Shown here: in pieces, positions 36,101-41,087 of the stretch
Numbering within the stretch: the first letter of the stretch is position 1
Layout: each line of letters starts with the position of its first letter
DNA from: an uncultured Porphyromonadaceae bacterium
GTDB taxonomy: Bacteria > Bacteroidota > Bacteroidia > Bacteroidales > Muribaculaceae
Length of the DNA: 64,000 nt
Reading direction: 5' to 3'
Assembly: GCA_946553045.1 (NCBI GenBank)
Contig: CAMNRO010000003.1
Coordinates: 83,817 to 147,816, forward strand
The notes under the pieces: generated by a model
Databases searched by the model: none
Seen by the model: the letters and a program-made list of their open reading frames with translations, nothing else
What the model was told of the DNA's origin: nothing
Position numbers and translations under genes: made by a program

Positions 36101-38540
36101 CCGGTAAACCGTCGGCTTCCTCATCAGCTGCGCCACGGCTCTGCGCCATAGCACCGAGATTGAGGCCGCGAAGATTTAGGCTGCGCTCCATATAACCCAT
36201 GACGGCGGCACGTTCCTCGTCGGAAAGATTAGGATCATTAACCATGCTCTCGGCGAGTGCGCCCATATCCTCGTTTGTAGTGTTGTCGATAATCTCGCGG
36301 ATAGGCTCCCAGCGGTCAGGCGTGAAGATTTCGGCGGCGACACGGTCGGCGACGTTCACTTGATGTTTCATGTTGCCATAGGCAATGCCGGAGATTGTAT
36401 ACTTGCCCGCACCCATTAAACCCATAGAGAGAGCCATGCCGCCCCAAATATCGCCGTGGAATTGTCCTGTAAACAACAGGTTCTTGCGCTCATAGACGGG
36501 ATTGCCGTCAGCGTCTAATACCTGATTGCCCTGCTCATCGCAGACAGGCACATTGGTATATGCGTCGTCGAGATTGAGCATTGTGCGCCAAAGCTGGCCG
36601 TAGTATTCCTCGCTGACCTCGCCGAAGTAGTCCGACACGCCAAGACGCTCAAACTGCTTGCGGGTGGTCGCAAGGATTTGGCCGTAGCTCGACGCATTGG
36701 CACGAGCAAGCATACCGCTAATGCGCTTGCCGCCGAATGTCTTTGCGAGAGCTGGCACAACGCCGTCGAGGTGTGTGCCGAACATTTCCGAGTAGTTCTC
36801 GATGATTGCGTTGGCCTCTCCCTGCCAAATAGCACTGCCCCAAGTCTTATCGTTGGAGAAGTCATAGTTGCCGTTCTCATCAACAACCACATCGCCGAGT
36901 TTGCGGTCGATAATATCGGCCGTAGTCTTTCCTGCTTGTATGGTGTTCGTCATGAGCGGAGCGCGAATTAACAGGTCGTCCGCAGTTGTACCGAGAGCTT
37001 TGATAGTCCAATTCTCGGCCATACGACCGACACCACGGATGCCGTATTTCTTGGCATACTGCTTCACGCCAAGCTCGGTCATTTCTTTGATTGCTTCTTT
37101 GCCAATAACTTTGACAGCTCCACGGGTAGCAACTCTACCGGCGACATCTATTGCTTCATAGCCACCGCCTGTAAGAGCGAAGTCGAGCATGAACGACGGC
37201 ATGTAGCCGGTCATAACACCGGCCCTGTTCCAGAAAGAGGCGTTTTCGCCAAACATCTGCTCCGTCTGCTGTGCGTCATATACGGCCTTGAGCATTTCCT
37301 GACCGGCGCGTTTCTCTCCCTCGGTTGCGTTGGGTGCTGAATATTGGTCGGCATTAAGCATGGTCATAGCGTCCAAAAGGTCGCCTGTGCCGAAATCCCA
37401 TGTACGCACGTCGCTGACAGTACGGCCGAAGCCACGCCAAAAGCCCACGTCTTTGCCGATTTGCCTGTCGCGTTCTTCGTATAGGTTCTTGAGTTGCTCT
37501 TCCCTTTGACGTATGGCGACACGCAGGGCAGAGTTCTCCTTGTCGGCGGTTTGACGTGGCACATAGGTGTTGGCTGCGAGGACGGCGGCAAGCGGCGCAG
37601 AGTTCTTCTCGTAATCCTCTGCCCATTCCTTATGCACACGCTCTGAACTTTCAGTGAGTTGTTTGCGGAGTTCGGCAAGTTCTGCCTCGGCACGACGTAT
37701 TTGTGCGCCGACCGACATATCGGCCGCAGCCATTGCCTGACGGAAATTATACGTTGACATATCAGCGGCGGTTTTGCTTGTTGTGCGCTCGCCGGTTGGT
37801 GTGAGATATGTTTTCTCCATTTTGCCGGTTTCAGGATTGAACACCGGCTTGCCCTCTACGGTATGGAAGCCGAGGCCACGATTACCACGGTAATATTCCG
37901 ATACGTTCTCCATGCGTTCACGACTCTCCGCAAACATAGCGTCGGTTTGCTCTTGCATTTGGTAGAGCTGGCGCGACATGGCTATTTTCTGCTGCTCGGT
38001 GGGCTGCCACGGCTTATCTTCGATAGCTGTGCTTGTGGTGGTATATTTATAACCACGTCGTTTGCTGCGGTCGTGTGCCACCGAAAGGTCGACATGGCCG
38101 TCGAAAGGCTTGCCGTCTTCATTTGTGCCTTGCATATAGACACGGAGAGGTGCGCCGGGATTGGCTTTTGCCCACCCTGTAAGACCGCCGGCGGCGTTTA
38201 CCTCGTCGGTCGACACAGTGAAATCTTTGCCGCCACGGCGCAGTTTGAAGTACTGCGTATCCTTGGGCGAGGCTGGCGGCGGTGTCGGTGCGGCCAGTGT
38301 GTCGACAGGAGCGGCAGGGCGTTCAGGCGCAGGTGCTGGCGTTGCTGCTGCTGCCTGTCCATACCCCAACTGCTGCGAGAAGCTATCCCATGTGCCGAGG
38401 TCATAGTCTTGGCTCGTTGCGTCATAGAGTTTACGACGCTTGGCCTCGTCGTTGAGGTCGGCGCAAAACTGCTCATAGCTGCCCATATCGTAGTCTTGCG
38501 AGAGGGCATCGTATAATTTTCGTTTGTTGTCAGTTGCCAT
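21126..38540 (-). CDS. 5,804-aa polyvalent internal virion protein
   Basis: One uninterrupted frame of 17.4 kb. Domain order by eye, residue numbers approximate: 1-60, two copies of a K-L-Y-D-A-x-S-Q-D-Y-D motif; 440-720, helical region with hydrophobic stretches; 1410-1730, DdrB-like ParB domain (G-N-N-R-S-E-A-L-R); 2095-2225, InPase-like domain (G-D-H-I-D-V-F, D-E-H-K-V-M-L-G); 2690-2905, N6-adenine methyltransferase with T-N-P-P-F near 2798; 2930-3070, low-complexity linker; 3080-3800, strawberry-notch-type SF2 helicase (G-V-G-K-G-R near 3153, D-E-S-H near 3317, M-R-G-R-I-D-R near 3698); 3930-4030, coiled coil; 4637, zincin H-E-A-V-A-H; 5010-5550, LPD38-like region (T-R-N-P-D-F-V-V-G-N-F-F-R-D). 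Polyvalent proteins of this kind are packaged and injected to protect incoming DNA. The domain names follow the published polyvalent-protein families; their presence is my reading. Confidence 0.95.
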   Translation of the reverse strand: MATDNKRKLYDALSQDYDMGSYEQFCADLNDEAKRRKLYDATSQDYDLGTWDSFSQQLGYGQAAAATPAPAPERPAAPVDTLAAPTPPPASPKDTQYFKLRRGGKDFTVSTDEVNAAGGLTGWAKANPGAPLRVYMQGTNEDGKPFDGHVDLSVAHDRSKRRGYKYTTTSTAIEDKPWQPTEQQKIAMSRQLYQMQEQTDAMFAESRERMENVSEYYRGNRGLGFHTVEGKPVFNPETGKMEKTYLTPTGERTTSKTAADMSTYNFRQAMAAADMSVGAQIRRAEAELAELRKQLTESSERVHKEWAEDYEKNSAPLAAVLAANTYVPRQTADKENSALRVAIRQREEQLKNLYEERDRQIGKDVGFWRGFGRTVSDVRTWDFGTGDLLDAMTMLNADQYSAPNATEGEKRAGQEMLKAVYDAQQTEQMFGENASFWNRAGVMTGYMPSFMLDFALTGGGYEAIDVAGRVATRGAVKVIGKEAIKEMTELGVKQYAKKYGIRGVGRMAENWTIKALGTTADDLLIRAPLMTNTIQAGKTTADIIDRKLGDVVVDENGNYDFSNDKTWGSAIWQGEANAIIENYSEMFGTHLDGVVPALAKTFGGKRISGMLARANASSYGQILATTRKQFERLGVSDYFGEVSEEYYGQLWRTMLNLDDAYTNVPVCDEQGNQVLDADGNPVYERKNLLFTGQFHGDIWGGMALSMGLMGAGKYTISGIAYGNMKHQVNVADRVAAEIFTPDRWEPIREIIDNTTNEDMGALAESMVNDPNLSDEERAAVMGYMERSLNLRGLNLGAMAQSRGAADEEADGLPVEMDSELSQSYIDGYEASTPQEMNDAQNMFEYQRQRSESMFDNMILEALEQSPVATLMEMSRNGLYSQEEIDAARDYINAKTVRDGILQRVNDNIDEQIAQSDAMINARVNPASGMIQPAIMGLDDRQVYIVGGSLAINDDGTIDRDASDESIVVRDAVTGELEFTDPKSIVSAGEAIDPEMEKAMAVDNIRQQAAQAAANAMNGTLAFNPGDVVQINDGGGVVGVTIVGPLVDEESGMPIDGQIIVQFANGQQTEIEKEQLQAFADAANIERLNNFEQERAANRAQQQATEAEAMRPQFALNDEFTILNDSGTPIRGSITGELDEDGTVEIYTEEPINGNRVNRLTPAELEEMLDTYNGEAITMPVPENVENVPNVEENPDFVEQNSENATETVPNPEEVVEAEPQASALSRIPVDEQGQPKYDEAEPDTAWDAIVEQAQGDEATAAEVVADIVAERQADFNAAEKALDKTKEGKPEKRKKGDPAPTMAERIAAKNAAKEALAEAQAIRDRAKAILDHWKKIAGTKQRRDSERRNAEEAEARRLAQERAEEEARLKAEREEADRIEREALNGVPDWAVDTPADARARGYRRNGPQKVDRPEIIDNHAIGNAVEVKFGDDVMPTGNVVVIEASQLQPSHRDGQRNPAHFLDEAQPKERKDAASRFAAAKIAEGMRPEEITSSVTAFTGAPSINARGEVIQGNNRSEALRLMYENYAQSAERYKQYLIDHAAEFGLTPESIAAFEQPVLANMLDVSDENAITLGQYVAQDTESGGIERIKPKNAVQKMGDKIRNFANLLLRSADDEASFAQLVDANGVDVLKWMNQQGFISNTQYASAFDSKGNLSAEAANDLKGIMYQSIFTGGSTRLEEMFNKMPAKAQRAILATAFRDYDSAFADRMISEIQQSIIAFDALMGYEQFRDATNPEAVQHAVEAWKLQSAFDDVTGEPYLPSETFSNFALALAAMYKGHTQRHIQSVFNMMYDIVQGTEQDNLFEVADKTPKPLAEAIHRVLNLEYQPIAKPTIDNGTNGSAVLDINSEDGQDGRPGSDGNADGAEQSQEEAEPADGGTGAASDSGQGSNELAPEEADFTPEEIEALSHATFTNSVTGQTIKLTGHTIMEDGRPAFKGNMENERGSLGRFMHNLIRKLLNSPSWTTDIVMPSSTQEAELHEFDDLDNSELEKRIEVSDDDWTEGDEKTPTYKRTITIDGKHEVIQVDEPNSEGFYTGSRFEYQGEHFGSLTDVIVHIDKQAKLAADIAAAEAEVNTEPTQAQKEAGNYKKGHVQVGTFDVTIEQPVGSVRRGTDADGKEWETTMQNTYGYIRGTQGVDGDHIDVFLSTDIDAWNGRRVVIVDQYNHDGTFDEHKVMLGFNDKADAINAYLANYEDGWEKGRRLVFSTANLEDFEKWIESSHRKQKPYHEYKIADKAEIEESTPENPVSSTDGYTIDTYTTKKNKTYHRVVFPRADKAVWQERLNLAKKMGGTSVPKGYGFKTQEEAEAFAKAVADPATVADAQPLSLDDMRSSIEEAPTATTTEAEQVTEAETQQPEADKPINPSGNKLVTDERYLELRERMRKKLGGQLNMGVDPEILAIGTEMAVYHIEKGARKFKAYASAMIADLGDAIRPYLKSFYNAVRDMPEAEAAGLIADMDSYDEVRSVDIANFDKPSTDALATAAAVVAEQEAEKEREEAEAKLKEKRKKRTNPDGSTTETVVESGTEIEIASGDFIPGVRPTVDEQKPGKKKSGKTKPKPTTDGGLFDTVEDDTVETPALVVPEQRPAADLIGDSAAFQEREAQTAELVEEIGGVIESRVAMLQLDAESVKPLTMTDVKKMASKYPALKDISDTDLQELVELAMTQLTRSEALINIDGTAEAQRSAFDHIVDLYQIQPSLNARDSERLMKQQYSTPTPLGFVMGQFVRAGGKAVGSMLEPSAGNGALTITVHPSLVHVNDIDDARLANLRKLGYSQVTAQDALLPFPGDKVDVVMTNPPFGTITEKVYDGVFRISSLEAQMAINALEQMKDDGRAAIVIGGNTSYRTNGSMNPKDAAFFGYLYSHYNVADVINISGKALYSRNGTGYDVRMILIDGRKTGEFKRVFPPVKAKARAEQVTTFDELYKRVQDDIQQIQQMGSQLANVQRDPETAADGTASAPVRTGNNRPNTGAGQRPGKTGDTVRDTPRTDSGQPTSGNDGSIPAGVDNAVTGNAGSTDDVPQPNPEQPRSVGSGSTQNGTGRSGSDGRGAVAPRPDRGAERLAVKPDLTTEKVPYPNQSDNGFTLMSVVPAAQAQVLQKSLGEIGDVDQYLVDELGYSSKVELYDYLAAEQIDSVALAIHQMNKGNAFIIGDMTGVGKGRQGAALIRYAVKQGKVPIYFTQKPTLFTDNYRDLTDIGSRDLRPFIIASNPKDANIVDKDGNIVHKLPPKKEQERVFNYIMEHGTLPEEYDYVLTTYDQIKNGTADYAQNEDGTWNVEARKLPKKSKGYTTADYNGQARRDALAQLAEGNIAILDESHTVGGDSGCGRYMQMLTSSAEGVTFLSATFAKRADNMPIYAQRTAIAEAGVKASELIESISKGGVTLQEIMSKQLVESGQMIRRERSFEGVTIDWLSVEEETNRRQREQFNEVADIFNAIRNFQDDYITPIIDAKNEAVAEFGATVGHTQGTKDLGVKNVPFASKMYNLVNQLLFALKVDAVADRVVENLRNGYKPVISFTNTMEGFLSSAPKGVAMDDVPNFSLTLMRALDGVMRFTEKDADENTEGGSISLSDLSTEGQNAYNAIREKIINLSADLPISPMDAIRMKIEEAGYSVAEITGRTMQLNRTEDGRYIVEARKDRDKKDAVRDFNSGKLDVLMINKSGSTGLSLHSSVNFQDQRPRVMVFAQFQSDINDEVQMRGRIDRSGQVTRGRYEYIMSTIPAEQRIQMMFKAKLKSLDANTTSSQKSKFNEMEIVDYLNKYGDDVVWEYLKEHPELAERLGDPLDMLQEKKAEDGPRTSEKEDTSKKTGCAGKISRYLAFLSVEEQDEIFREITEAYRVKIQLLDDAGENDLEITTMPLRAETKQKKIWHEGENPGSGNAFADNTYVEEVEVDVLKKPMKRDEIVEATRKLMGEHYTEKNGGVDWRHYVRAKGDEISQFFQAKADEAIGKLREAGEARISKAREKAVTAATKARGRGENNFTDEQIQSLADTVANEEREKELQKQRKRQEEIMAIKHRIQSLLQRLRAGGIYVVPQDLKQGTAEMFTQTFGTFVGFKFNKGYTLGSSTAIFATLDGRRKVELALSDQAINTIISATDIANRYSPDEIRAISLENWDSKVPTQTRQKRYIITGNLLQALVDTEKGEKTRGNLISFSTIDGETRQGILMGENFKLTDLRNSASLSSRLAQIREGKAVVSENGDVQIEKVSFGWQHRGQYELRVPKSKQRGGIYTMHPDLLKLVEGHNFITKGNNMVAYVDEADIAKVVDMLSRAPFNLTVLQESQLSDVSAEEAEDDVLCRPVTDKATLDRLNSEPTIKVYRAMQMIDGGLRPPMSAKVDGQLRDATEVGVWEEAEEHPEMADENGRFKLDKGNGKSIKAAYNPYIHTSRSPINDQFSSAWSRPELVTVEVEVPVSELTSEYHAEKAKDTVGEKEWKSGPVGRALAKIGQARRVILSRWSRVVRVVPVEEVAEAYAQRLNAHGIEVPFNTVPPALRDALVERGVKIGKPEKGNAGSASLPAFEQWISEQERQRMGDGYGAYSDAEVSFANDPISKVMGKNRFSKKRQAEFAARERQRMVDRVKELAERMHLNNVEIITDASQLEGKRAKAKGFYNKRTGKITIVIPNNVSTIDAEQTLLHEAVAHYGLRQLFGEQFNTFLDNVYQSADDSIRRKIAEMAAQNGWDFRTATEEYLAGLAEDTSFREAQSYTGWWSKIKRLFLDMLDKIGFEGFRDKVGVVLTDNELRYILWRSYANLAEPGGKRSILGEAADVAKQAELQVGNYAERGIEAEYAAEGDLYRPGDFSPRDRVFARYAYESMVRSGNYQFKEAVQDSMLGLKTLYQAVLGKKTRIEDVPGFENAYLFENRMSSMNAGEQHEYFQRYMQPLLKEIGRIAGANKRKRRELTDYIMAKHGLERNEYMRNEAAANGEETDRDFAGLMGLTGEADWRSAEATAQQWVDDYEDMVDTTDLWEAINNATKATLEKIYLSGIISKETYEKILGMYSYYIPLRGWNETTSEQVYGYLTSKDGPLGGSIMKKAEGRESMADDPIATIGMMADDAIRQGNRNLMKQRFLNFILNHPSDAVSVHDIWLEYNDVTDEWVPVFADVEDTDTADEVAQKVEAFEQRMEALRTAEPDKYKKGREAQHIPYKVVRGNLREHQILIKRNGRTFVATINGNPRAAQAINGLTNPDVDQNGVVGNMLKAGTWVNRQLSAFYTTRNPDFVVGNFFRDMLYSNCMTWVKESPRYARRFHKNFGRVNPIVMRRLLGKWENGTLNMSNRLESLFYQFMKNGGETGYTNVRDIDGHKRAVAAELKKQGSTGRRVWTALGMQLDLLNRSAENCARFAAFVTSRDFGRSIDRAIYDAKEISVNFNKKGSGGKMVNANGQTALGKTGAYLSGGGRLLYVFWNAGIQGMTNFGRQAKLHPAKFSAGATALFTLGYVIPLLAQMLGGGDGDDDDKNAYYNLPEYVRRSNICFYAGDQWITIPLPIEYRAMYGMGELAHGVISGNERYSNSELARQMASQVSQIFPIDMLEGGGGISPFIPSAAKPFTEAYIMNKGWTGLPVYKDTPFNKNDPEWTKAYASADKHLVSFAKWLNETSGGDDFKKGSIDINPAKIEYLLNGTFGGLFTFPNKIKKTGETMFGDRDFEWRNIPIANRLIKSGDERTANRKLQNEYFKYLKEYEATGQLMRKYENADEDGVLGYAERINFLENSPEYLNYEIFDDFKADIDAYREVIATETNKEERSRLEAEMYDVMRELVNALHDPKGYFNDLYKAGQLSAEYIEYLKTHHGIALGEEQE

Positions 38541-38544
38541 TACG

Positions 38545-39666
38545 TTAACTCATTGGATTTTTCTTCTTTTGTTTGTTCCCACTGCCACTGCCGGAGTCAC
38601 CATTGTCCATTGGATTAGGTTTCTTACCTTCAGGCTTCGTCGAATGGCCCTTTGCCGGTTTGGTCGTAGTAGATGATGTTGTGCCTTTGGTCTTACCCCG
38701 GCGGTCTTTTTGCTCTCGCTCGGTGGTCGACTGTTGGGTTGCCTCGCTCCATGTACCATGATTGAGGGCATTTTGCCTCATAGCCTCGTAAGATGAAGCA
38801 TAGTGAAGATTGCCGTCGCGGTCGTACCATGGATATTCGGGGGCTTTACCGCCACCGCCGCGACTACCAGAGCCAATCGGACGGCGATAGTTATTTTTGT
38901 TGATACGCGACTGCCAATAGGCTTCGGCATAGTCTGCCTCAATACGTTTTGCCTCGGCGGCTGCTTCCTGTTGGTTGATTTTGCCCTGCATCAAGTCCAT
39001 GCGGAGTTGAGCCATAGCCGCGTCTCGGTCTGCCTTGGCTTGCGCTCGTGCGTCTGCCGCTTCCTTATAATGGTCGGTCACTCTCTCACGCTCTATTGTG
39101 TGGTTCCAATTCCGCTCATCTCGTGCGTCGTCGGCATCCCACTTCATTGCGCGCATGAAGCCGTCCATGTACTGACGCTGGTTATCCTCACGGTCTTTTT
39201 TCAGTTGGTCGAAACGTGCCTTTGTGGTAGCGGCCATGCCTTTTGAGGGGTCGAAAGCGTTGGGGGCGTACTGTGTTGTGAAGTAGAGATTGCTCATAGC
39301 CGAGATACCCTCGCCGATTGCGGCGAAGATAGCCTCTCGTTTCTGCTTCTTGCGCTCCTTTTCAAGTTCTTCGGGGGTCGGCGGCTTGTACGGCGATATC
39401 TGCTGAAACATCTCCGTATAAGTCATTTTCTTTGGCGCGGTCTGCTGTTCGTCTACCGGCGTTACCTGCTCGGTATCGGTCACAACCTCGACAGTGTGTT
39501 CACTCTCGTTTTTAGGCTGTACGGTAACTTGCGGTGCCGTTGTGGTTGTTGCAGACGTGGCTGGTTGTGCAACAGTAGGAGGCACTGTTGCATCGGCTAA
39601 CGCTCCTTCGACAGGTGCGACAGGCGATTTCCCCCTTGCTAATATTTCATCGGTCGTTACTGCCAT
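38545..39666 (-). CDS. Ejection-type internal virion protein
   Basis: This 373-aa protein has a Thr/Pro/Ala-rich N-terminal 75 residues, then a helical, charged core. An apparent hydrophobic spot (A-I-F-A-A-I-G-E-G-I-S-A-M-S) lies near 115, and long Ala/Asp/Arg-rich helices near 170-250 (A-K-A-D-R-D-A-A-M-A). The tail is Gly/Ser/Lys-rich and ends K-K-K-N-P-M-S. It sits 4 bp upstream of the giant gene. Helical proteins with disordered ends in this position are typical of podovirus ejection (internal core) proteins. Family not recognised; role inferred from composition and neighbours. Confidence 0.8.
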   Translation of the reverse strand: MAVTTDEILARGKSPVAPVEGALADATVPPTVAQPATSATTTTAPQVTVQPKNESEHTVEVVTDTEQVTPVDEQQTAPKKMTYTEMFQQISPYKPPTPEELEKERKKQKREAIFAAIGEGISAMSNLYFTTQYAPNAFDPSKGMAATTKARFDQLKKDREDNQRQYMDGFMRAMKWDADDARDERNWNHTIERERVTDHYKEAADARAQAKADRDAAMAQLRMDLMQGKINQQEAAAEAKRIEADYAEAYWQSRINKNNYRRPIGSGSRGGGGKAPEYPWYDRDGNLHYASSYEAMRQNALNHGTWSEATQQSTTEREQKDRRGKTKGTTSSTTTKPAKGHSTKPEGKKPNPMDNGDSGSGSGNKQKKKNPMS

Positions 39667-39671
39667 AATCG

Positions 39672-40169
39672 TTAGAGTATTCCTGCGATATTTGAGCCGG
39701 CTTGCGTCACACCCTGAATAGCTTGCGCCACATTGGCCGCTTTCTTCTGCTCAAGGTCGTTTAACTGCTGCTGAATATTCGCGTCGGTTTGTAAATATTG
39801 GCTCTCGATAGCGTCTTTTCTCGCCTCGCCATTGACGGCGATGTTGGTTGTTGCCGTTGCAAGAGCCTCGTTATTGGCCGCTTTGGCCGCTGCGACGCTT
39901 TCTTCCGTTCCACCCATGACGGCCTGAGCCGCAGCCGCCTGTTTGTTGCGGTTGCGTATAGACTCCTCGGTCTTTGTCAGGATAGCCTGTGCGTCGGCTC
40001 GTTGGGTTGCGTCCTCATTGTAGCGGCGGTCGTACCAATCTTGGTTTTTGCGTCGCTGCTCCTGCAAATTCTTTTTAACACGTTTCATGGCCTTTGACGC
40101 AGAAATGCCGCCGAAAATACTCCCGACAGCTCCTAACCCTGCGCCGATTGCGCCGCCTAATATGCCCAT
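39672..40169 (-). CDS. Small glycine-rich internal virion protein
   Basis: This 165-aa protein starts with a Gly/Ala-rich hydrophobic helix (G-I-L-G-G-A-I-G-A-G-L-G-A-V-G) and continues as a long helical Ala/Gln/Asn-rich chain ending G-S-N-I-A-G-I-L. This pattern is common to small ejection proteins that enter the membrane in podoviruses. It is the first gene of the minus-strand unit with the 373-aa protein, the giant protein and the portal. The role is inferred. Confidence 0.82.
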   Translation of the reverse strand: MGILGGAIGAGLGAVGSIFGGISASKAMKRVKKNLQEQRRKNQDWYDRRYNEDATQRADAQAILTKTEESIRNRNKQAAAAQAVMGGTEESVAAAKAANNEALATATTNIAVNGEARKDAIESQYLQTDANIQQQLNDLEQKKAANVAQAIQGVTQAGSNIAGIL

Positions 40170-40221
40170 ATTACGAAATGTGATTAGTTGAACTTAAATT
40201 ATGTGGGCGAATTTACATTAT

Positions 40222-40229
40222 TATCTTTG
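40222..40229 (+). promoter_or_regulatory. Promoter -7 box of the small plus-strand phage gene
   Basis: TATCTTTG matches TAnnTTTG exactly and lies 24 bp upstream of the ATG at 40,254. Its place makes an upstream in-frame start at 40,188 unlikely, because that start would lie before the promoter. No clear -33 box is seen. Confidence 0.6.
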
Positions 40230-40253
40230 TGGCGATGTATTAACTTTAACCGC

Positions 40254-40538
40254 ATGGCAATAGGTAAGAAAACAGGAGGACGAAAGAAGGGCACACCCAA
40301 CAAGGCAACTATGCTGGGCAAAGAGGTCATTGTGTCCTTGCTGTCCGACTACTCCAACAGCGGCCTTATGGCTTCTGACTTTATGGCTCTCGATCCAAAG
40401 GACAGGCTTGTTATTGCTGAAAGGCTCATGCAGTACACCATGCCCAAAATGCAAGCAACAGCAATCGACCTCAACACCGGCGAGAAAGAGAAAACAATCG
40501 AAGACCGCCTCGCAGAATTGGCCGGAGAGGACGAATAA
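40254..40538 (+). CDS. Small basic phage protein, terminase small-subunit candidate
   Basis: This 94-aa protein begins A-I-G-K-K-T-G-G-R-K-K-G-T-P-N-K, a basic N-terminal tag seen in several small phage DNA-binding proteins, including some annotated as small terminase subunits. A helical middle (D-P-K-D-R-L-V-I-A-E-R-L-M) and an acidic C-terminus follow. The start at 40,254 is chosen because a TAnnTTTG box lies just upstream. It stands alone on the plus strand beside a repeat-rich non-coding region, which would suit a protein that binds packaging or origin sites nearby. Function is inference. Confidence 0.82.
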   Translation: MAIGKKTGGRKKGTPNKATMLGKEVIVSLLSDYSNSGLMASDFMALDPKDRLVIAERLMQYTMPKMQATAIDLNTGEKEKTIEDRLAELAGEDE

Positions 40539-40633
40539 TCTACTCGGCCTCCACTTTAGACAGCAACCGACTGACAATCCGTCGGCGGTTTTTTCTTGCC
40601 ACAATGCGAAAATTTATGCGAATTGGCGTGGGG

Positions 40634-40865
40634 TTTCTTCAAACTTAACCGGGGTTTTGTTTGAGGAAACATAGGGTTGGCTCTCTTTTATTCCTCGGCG
40701 ACGCATCAAAAAGGGTGAAAATCGGGGCGAAATTAACTCTCGGTAGCAAATAGTAAAGTTTGAGGAAACTATGGGTTAGCTATGGGTTTTGTTTGAAGTT
40801 ATTTTGAGATTTTTAGTTTCCTCAAACTTAATTGGGGTTTTGTTTGAGGAAACTATGGGTTAGCT
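40634..40865. repeat. Repeated palindromic module (GTTTGAGGAAAC) in both orientations
   Basis: GTTTGAGGAAAC occurs at 40659-40670, 40758-40769 and 40842-40853. Its reverse complement GTTTCCTCAAAC occurs at 40816-40827, and a one-base variant ends at 40644. Two full units (40634-40682 and 40816-40865) share an order: inverse module, AACTTAA, a GGGGTTTTG spacer, direct module, then ATGGGTTAGCT or a variant. A half unit lies at 40757-40781. This resembles binding sites for a replication, packaging or regulatory protein. Confidence 0.8.
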
Positions 40866-41009
40866 TGGTTTAATTCCCGAATTAAGTACACAAAAGAAAA
40901 GAAAGGAAAAGAAATAAAAAGAAAATAAATAAAAGAAGATATAGTAAGAAGAAACGACGGCGACGACGGCGACGACAAAGGAAAAACTTGATTTTGAAAT
41001 TTTGTTTTT

Positions 41010-41053
41010 TTGAAAAAGAAAAAGACCGGCGAAGCGAAAATGCCTCGTCGGTC
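41010..41053 (-). terminator. Terminator of the integrase gene
   Basis: gaccggcga (41024-41032) pairs with tcgtcggtc (41045-41053) with one wobble pair. On the minus strand it is followed by CTTTTTCTTTTTC. It lies 35 bp past the integrase stop. Confidence 0.75.
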
Positions 41054-41087
41054 GAATGGGTTAAAATAAAAACAGGGGGGCGCGATT

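Larger units (their letters stand above)
40539..41087. other. 549-bp non-coding region between convergent phage genes
   Basis: No reading frame here looks like a gene. The left half holds repeats of a GTTTGAGGAAAC module (described separately). The right half is A-rich on the plus strand (long runs of AAAAGAAAA type) with a short CGGCGACGA-type triplet repeat near 40,955-40,975, then the integrase terminator. Such a gap beside a small DNA-binding gene could hold a packaging or replication site. Confidence 0.8.

Noticed and set aside
40188..40253. Upstream start of the small plus-strand phage gene
   Set aside because: A TAnnTTTG box at 40222-40229 lies inside it, and the basic tag starts at 40,254.
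40634..40865. CRISPR-like array
   Set aside because: The repeats are few, present in both orientations, spaced unevenly and partly joined, with no cas gene nearby.
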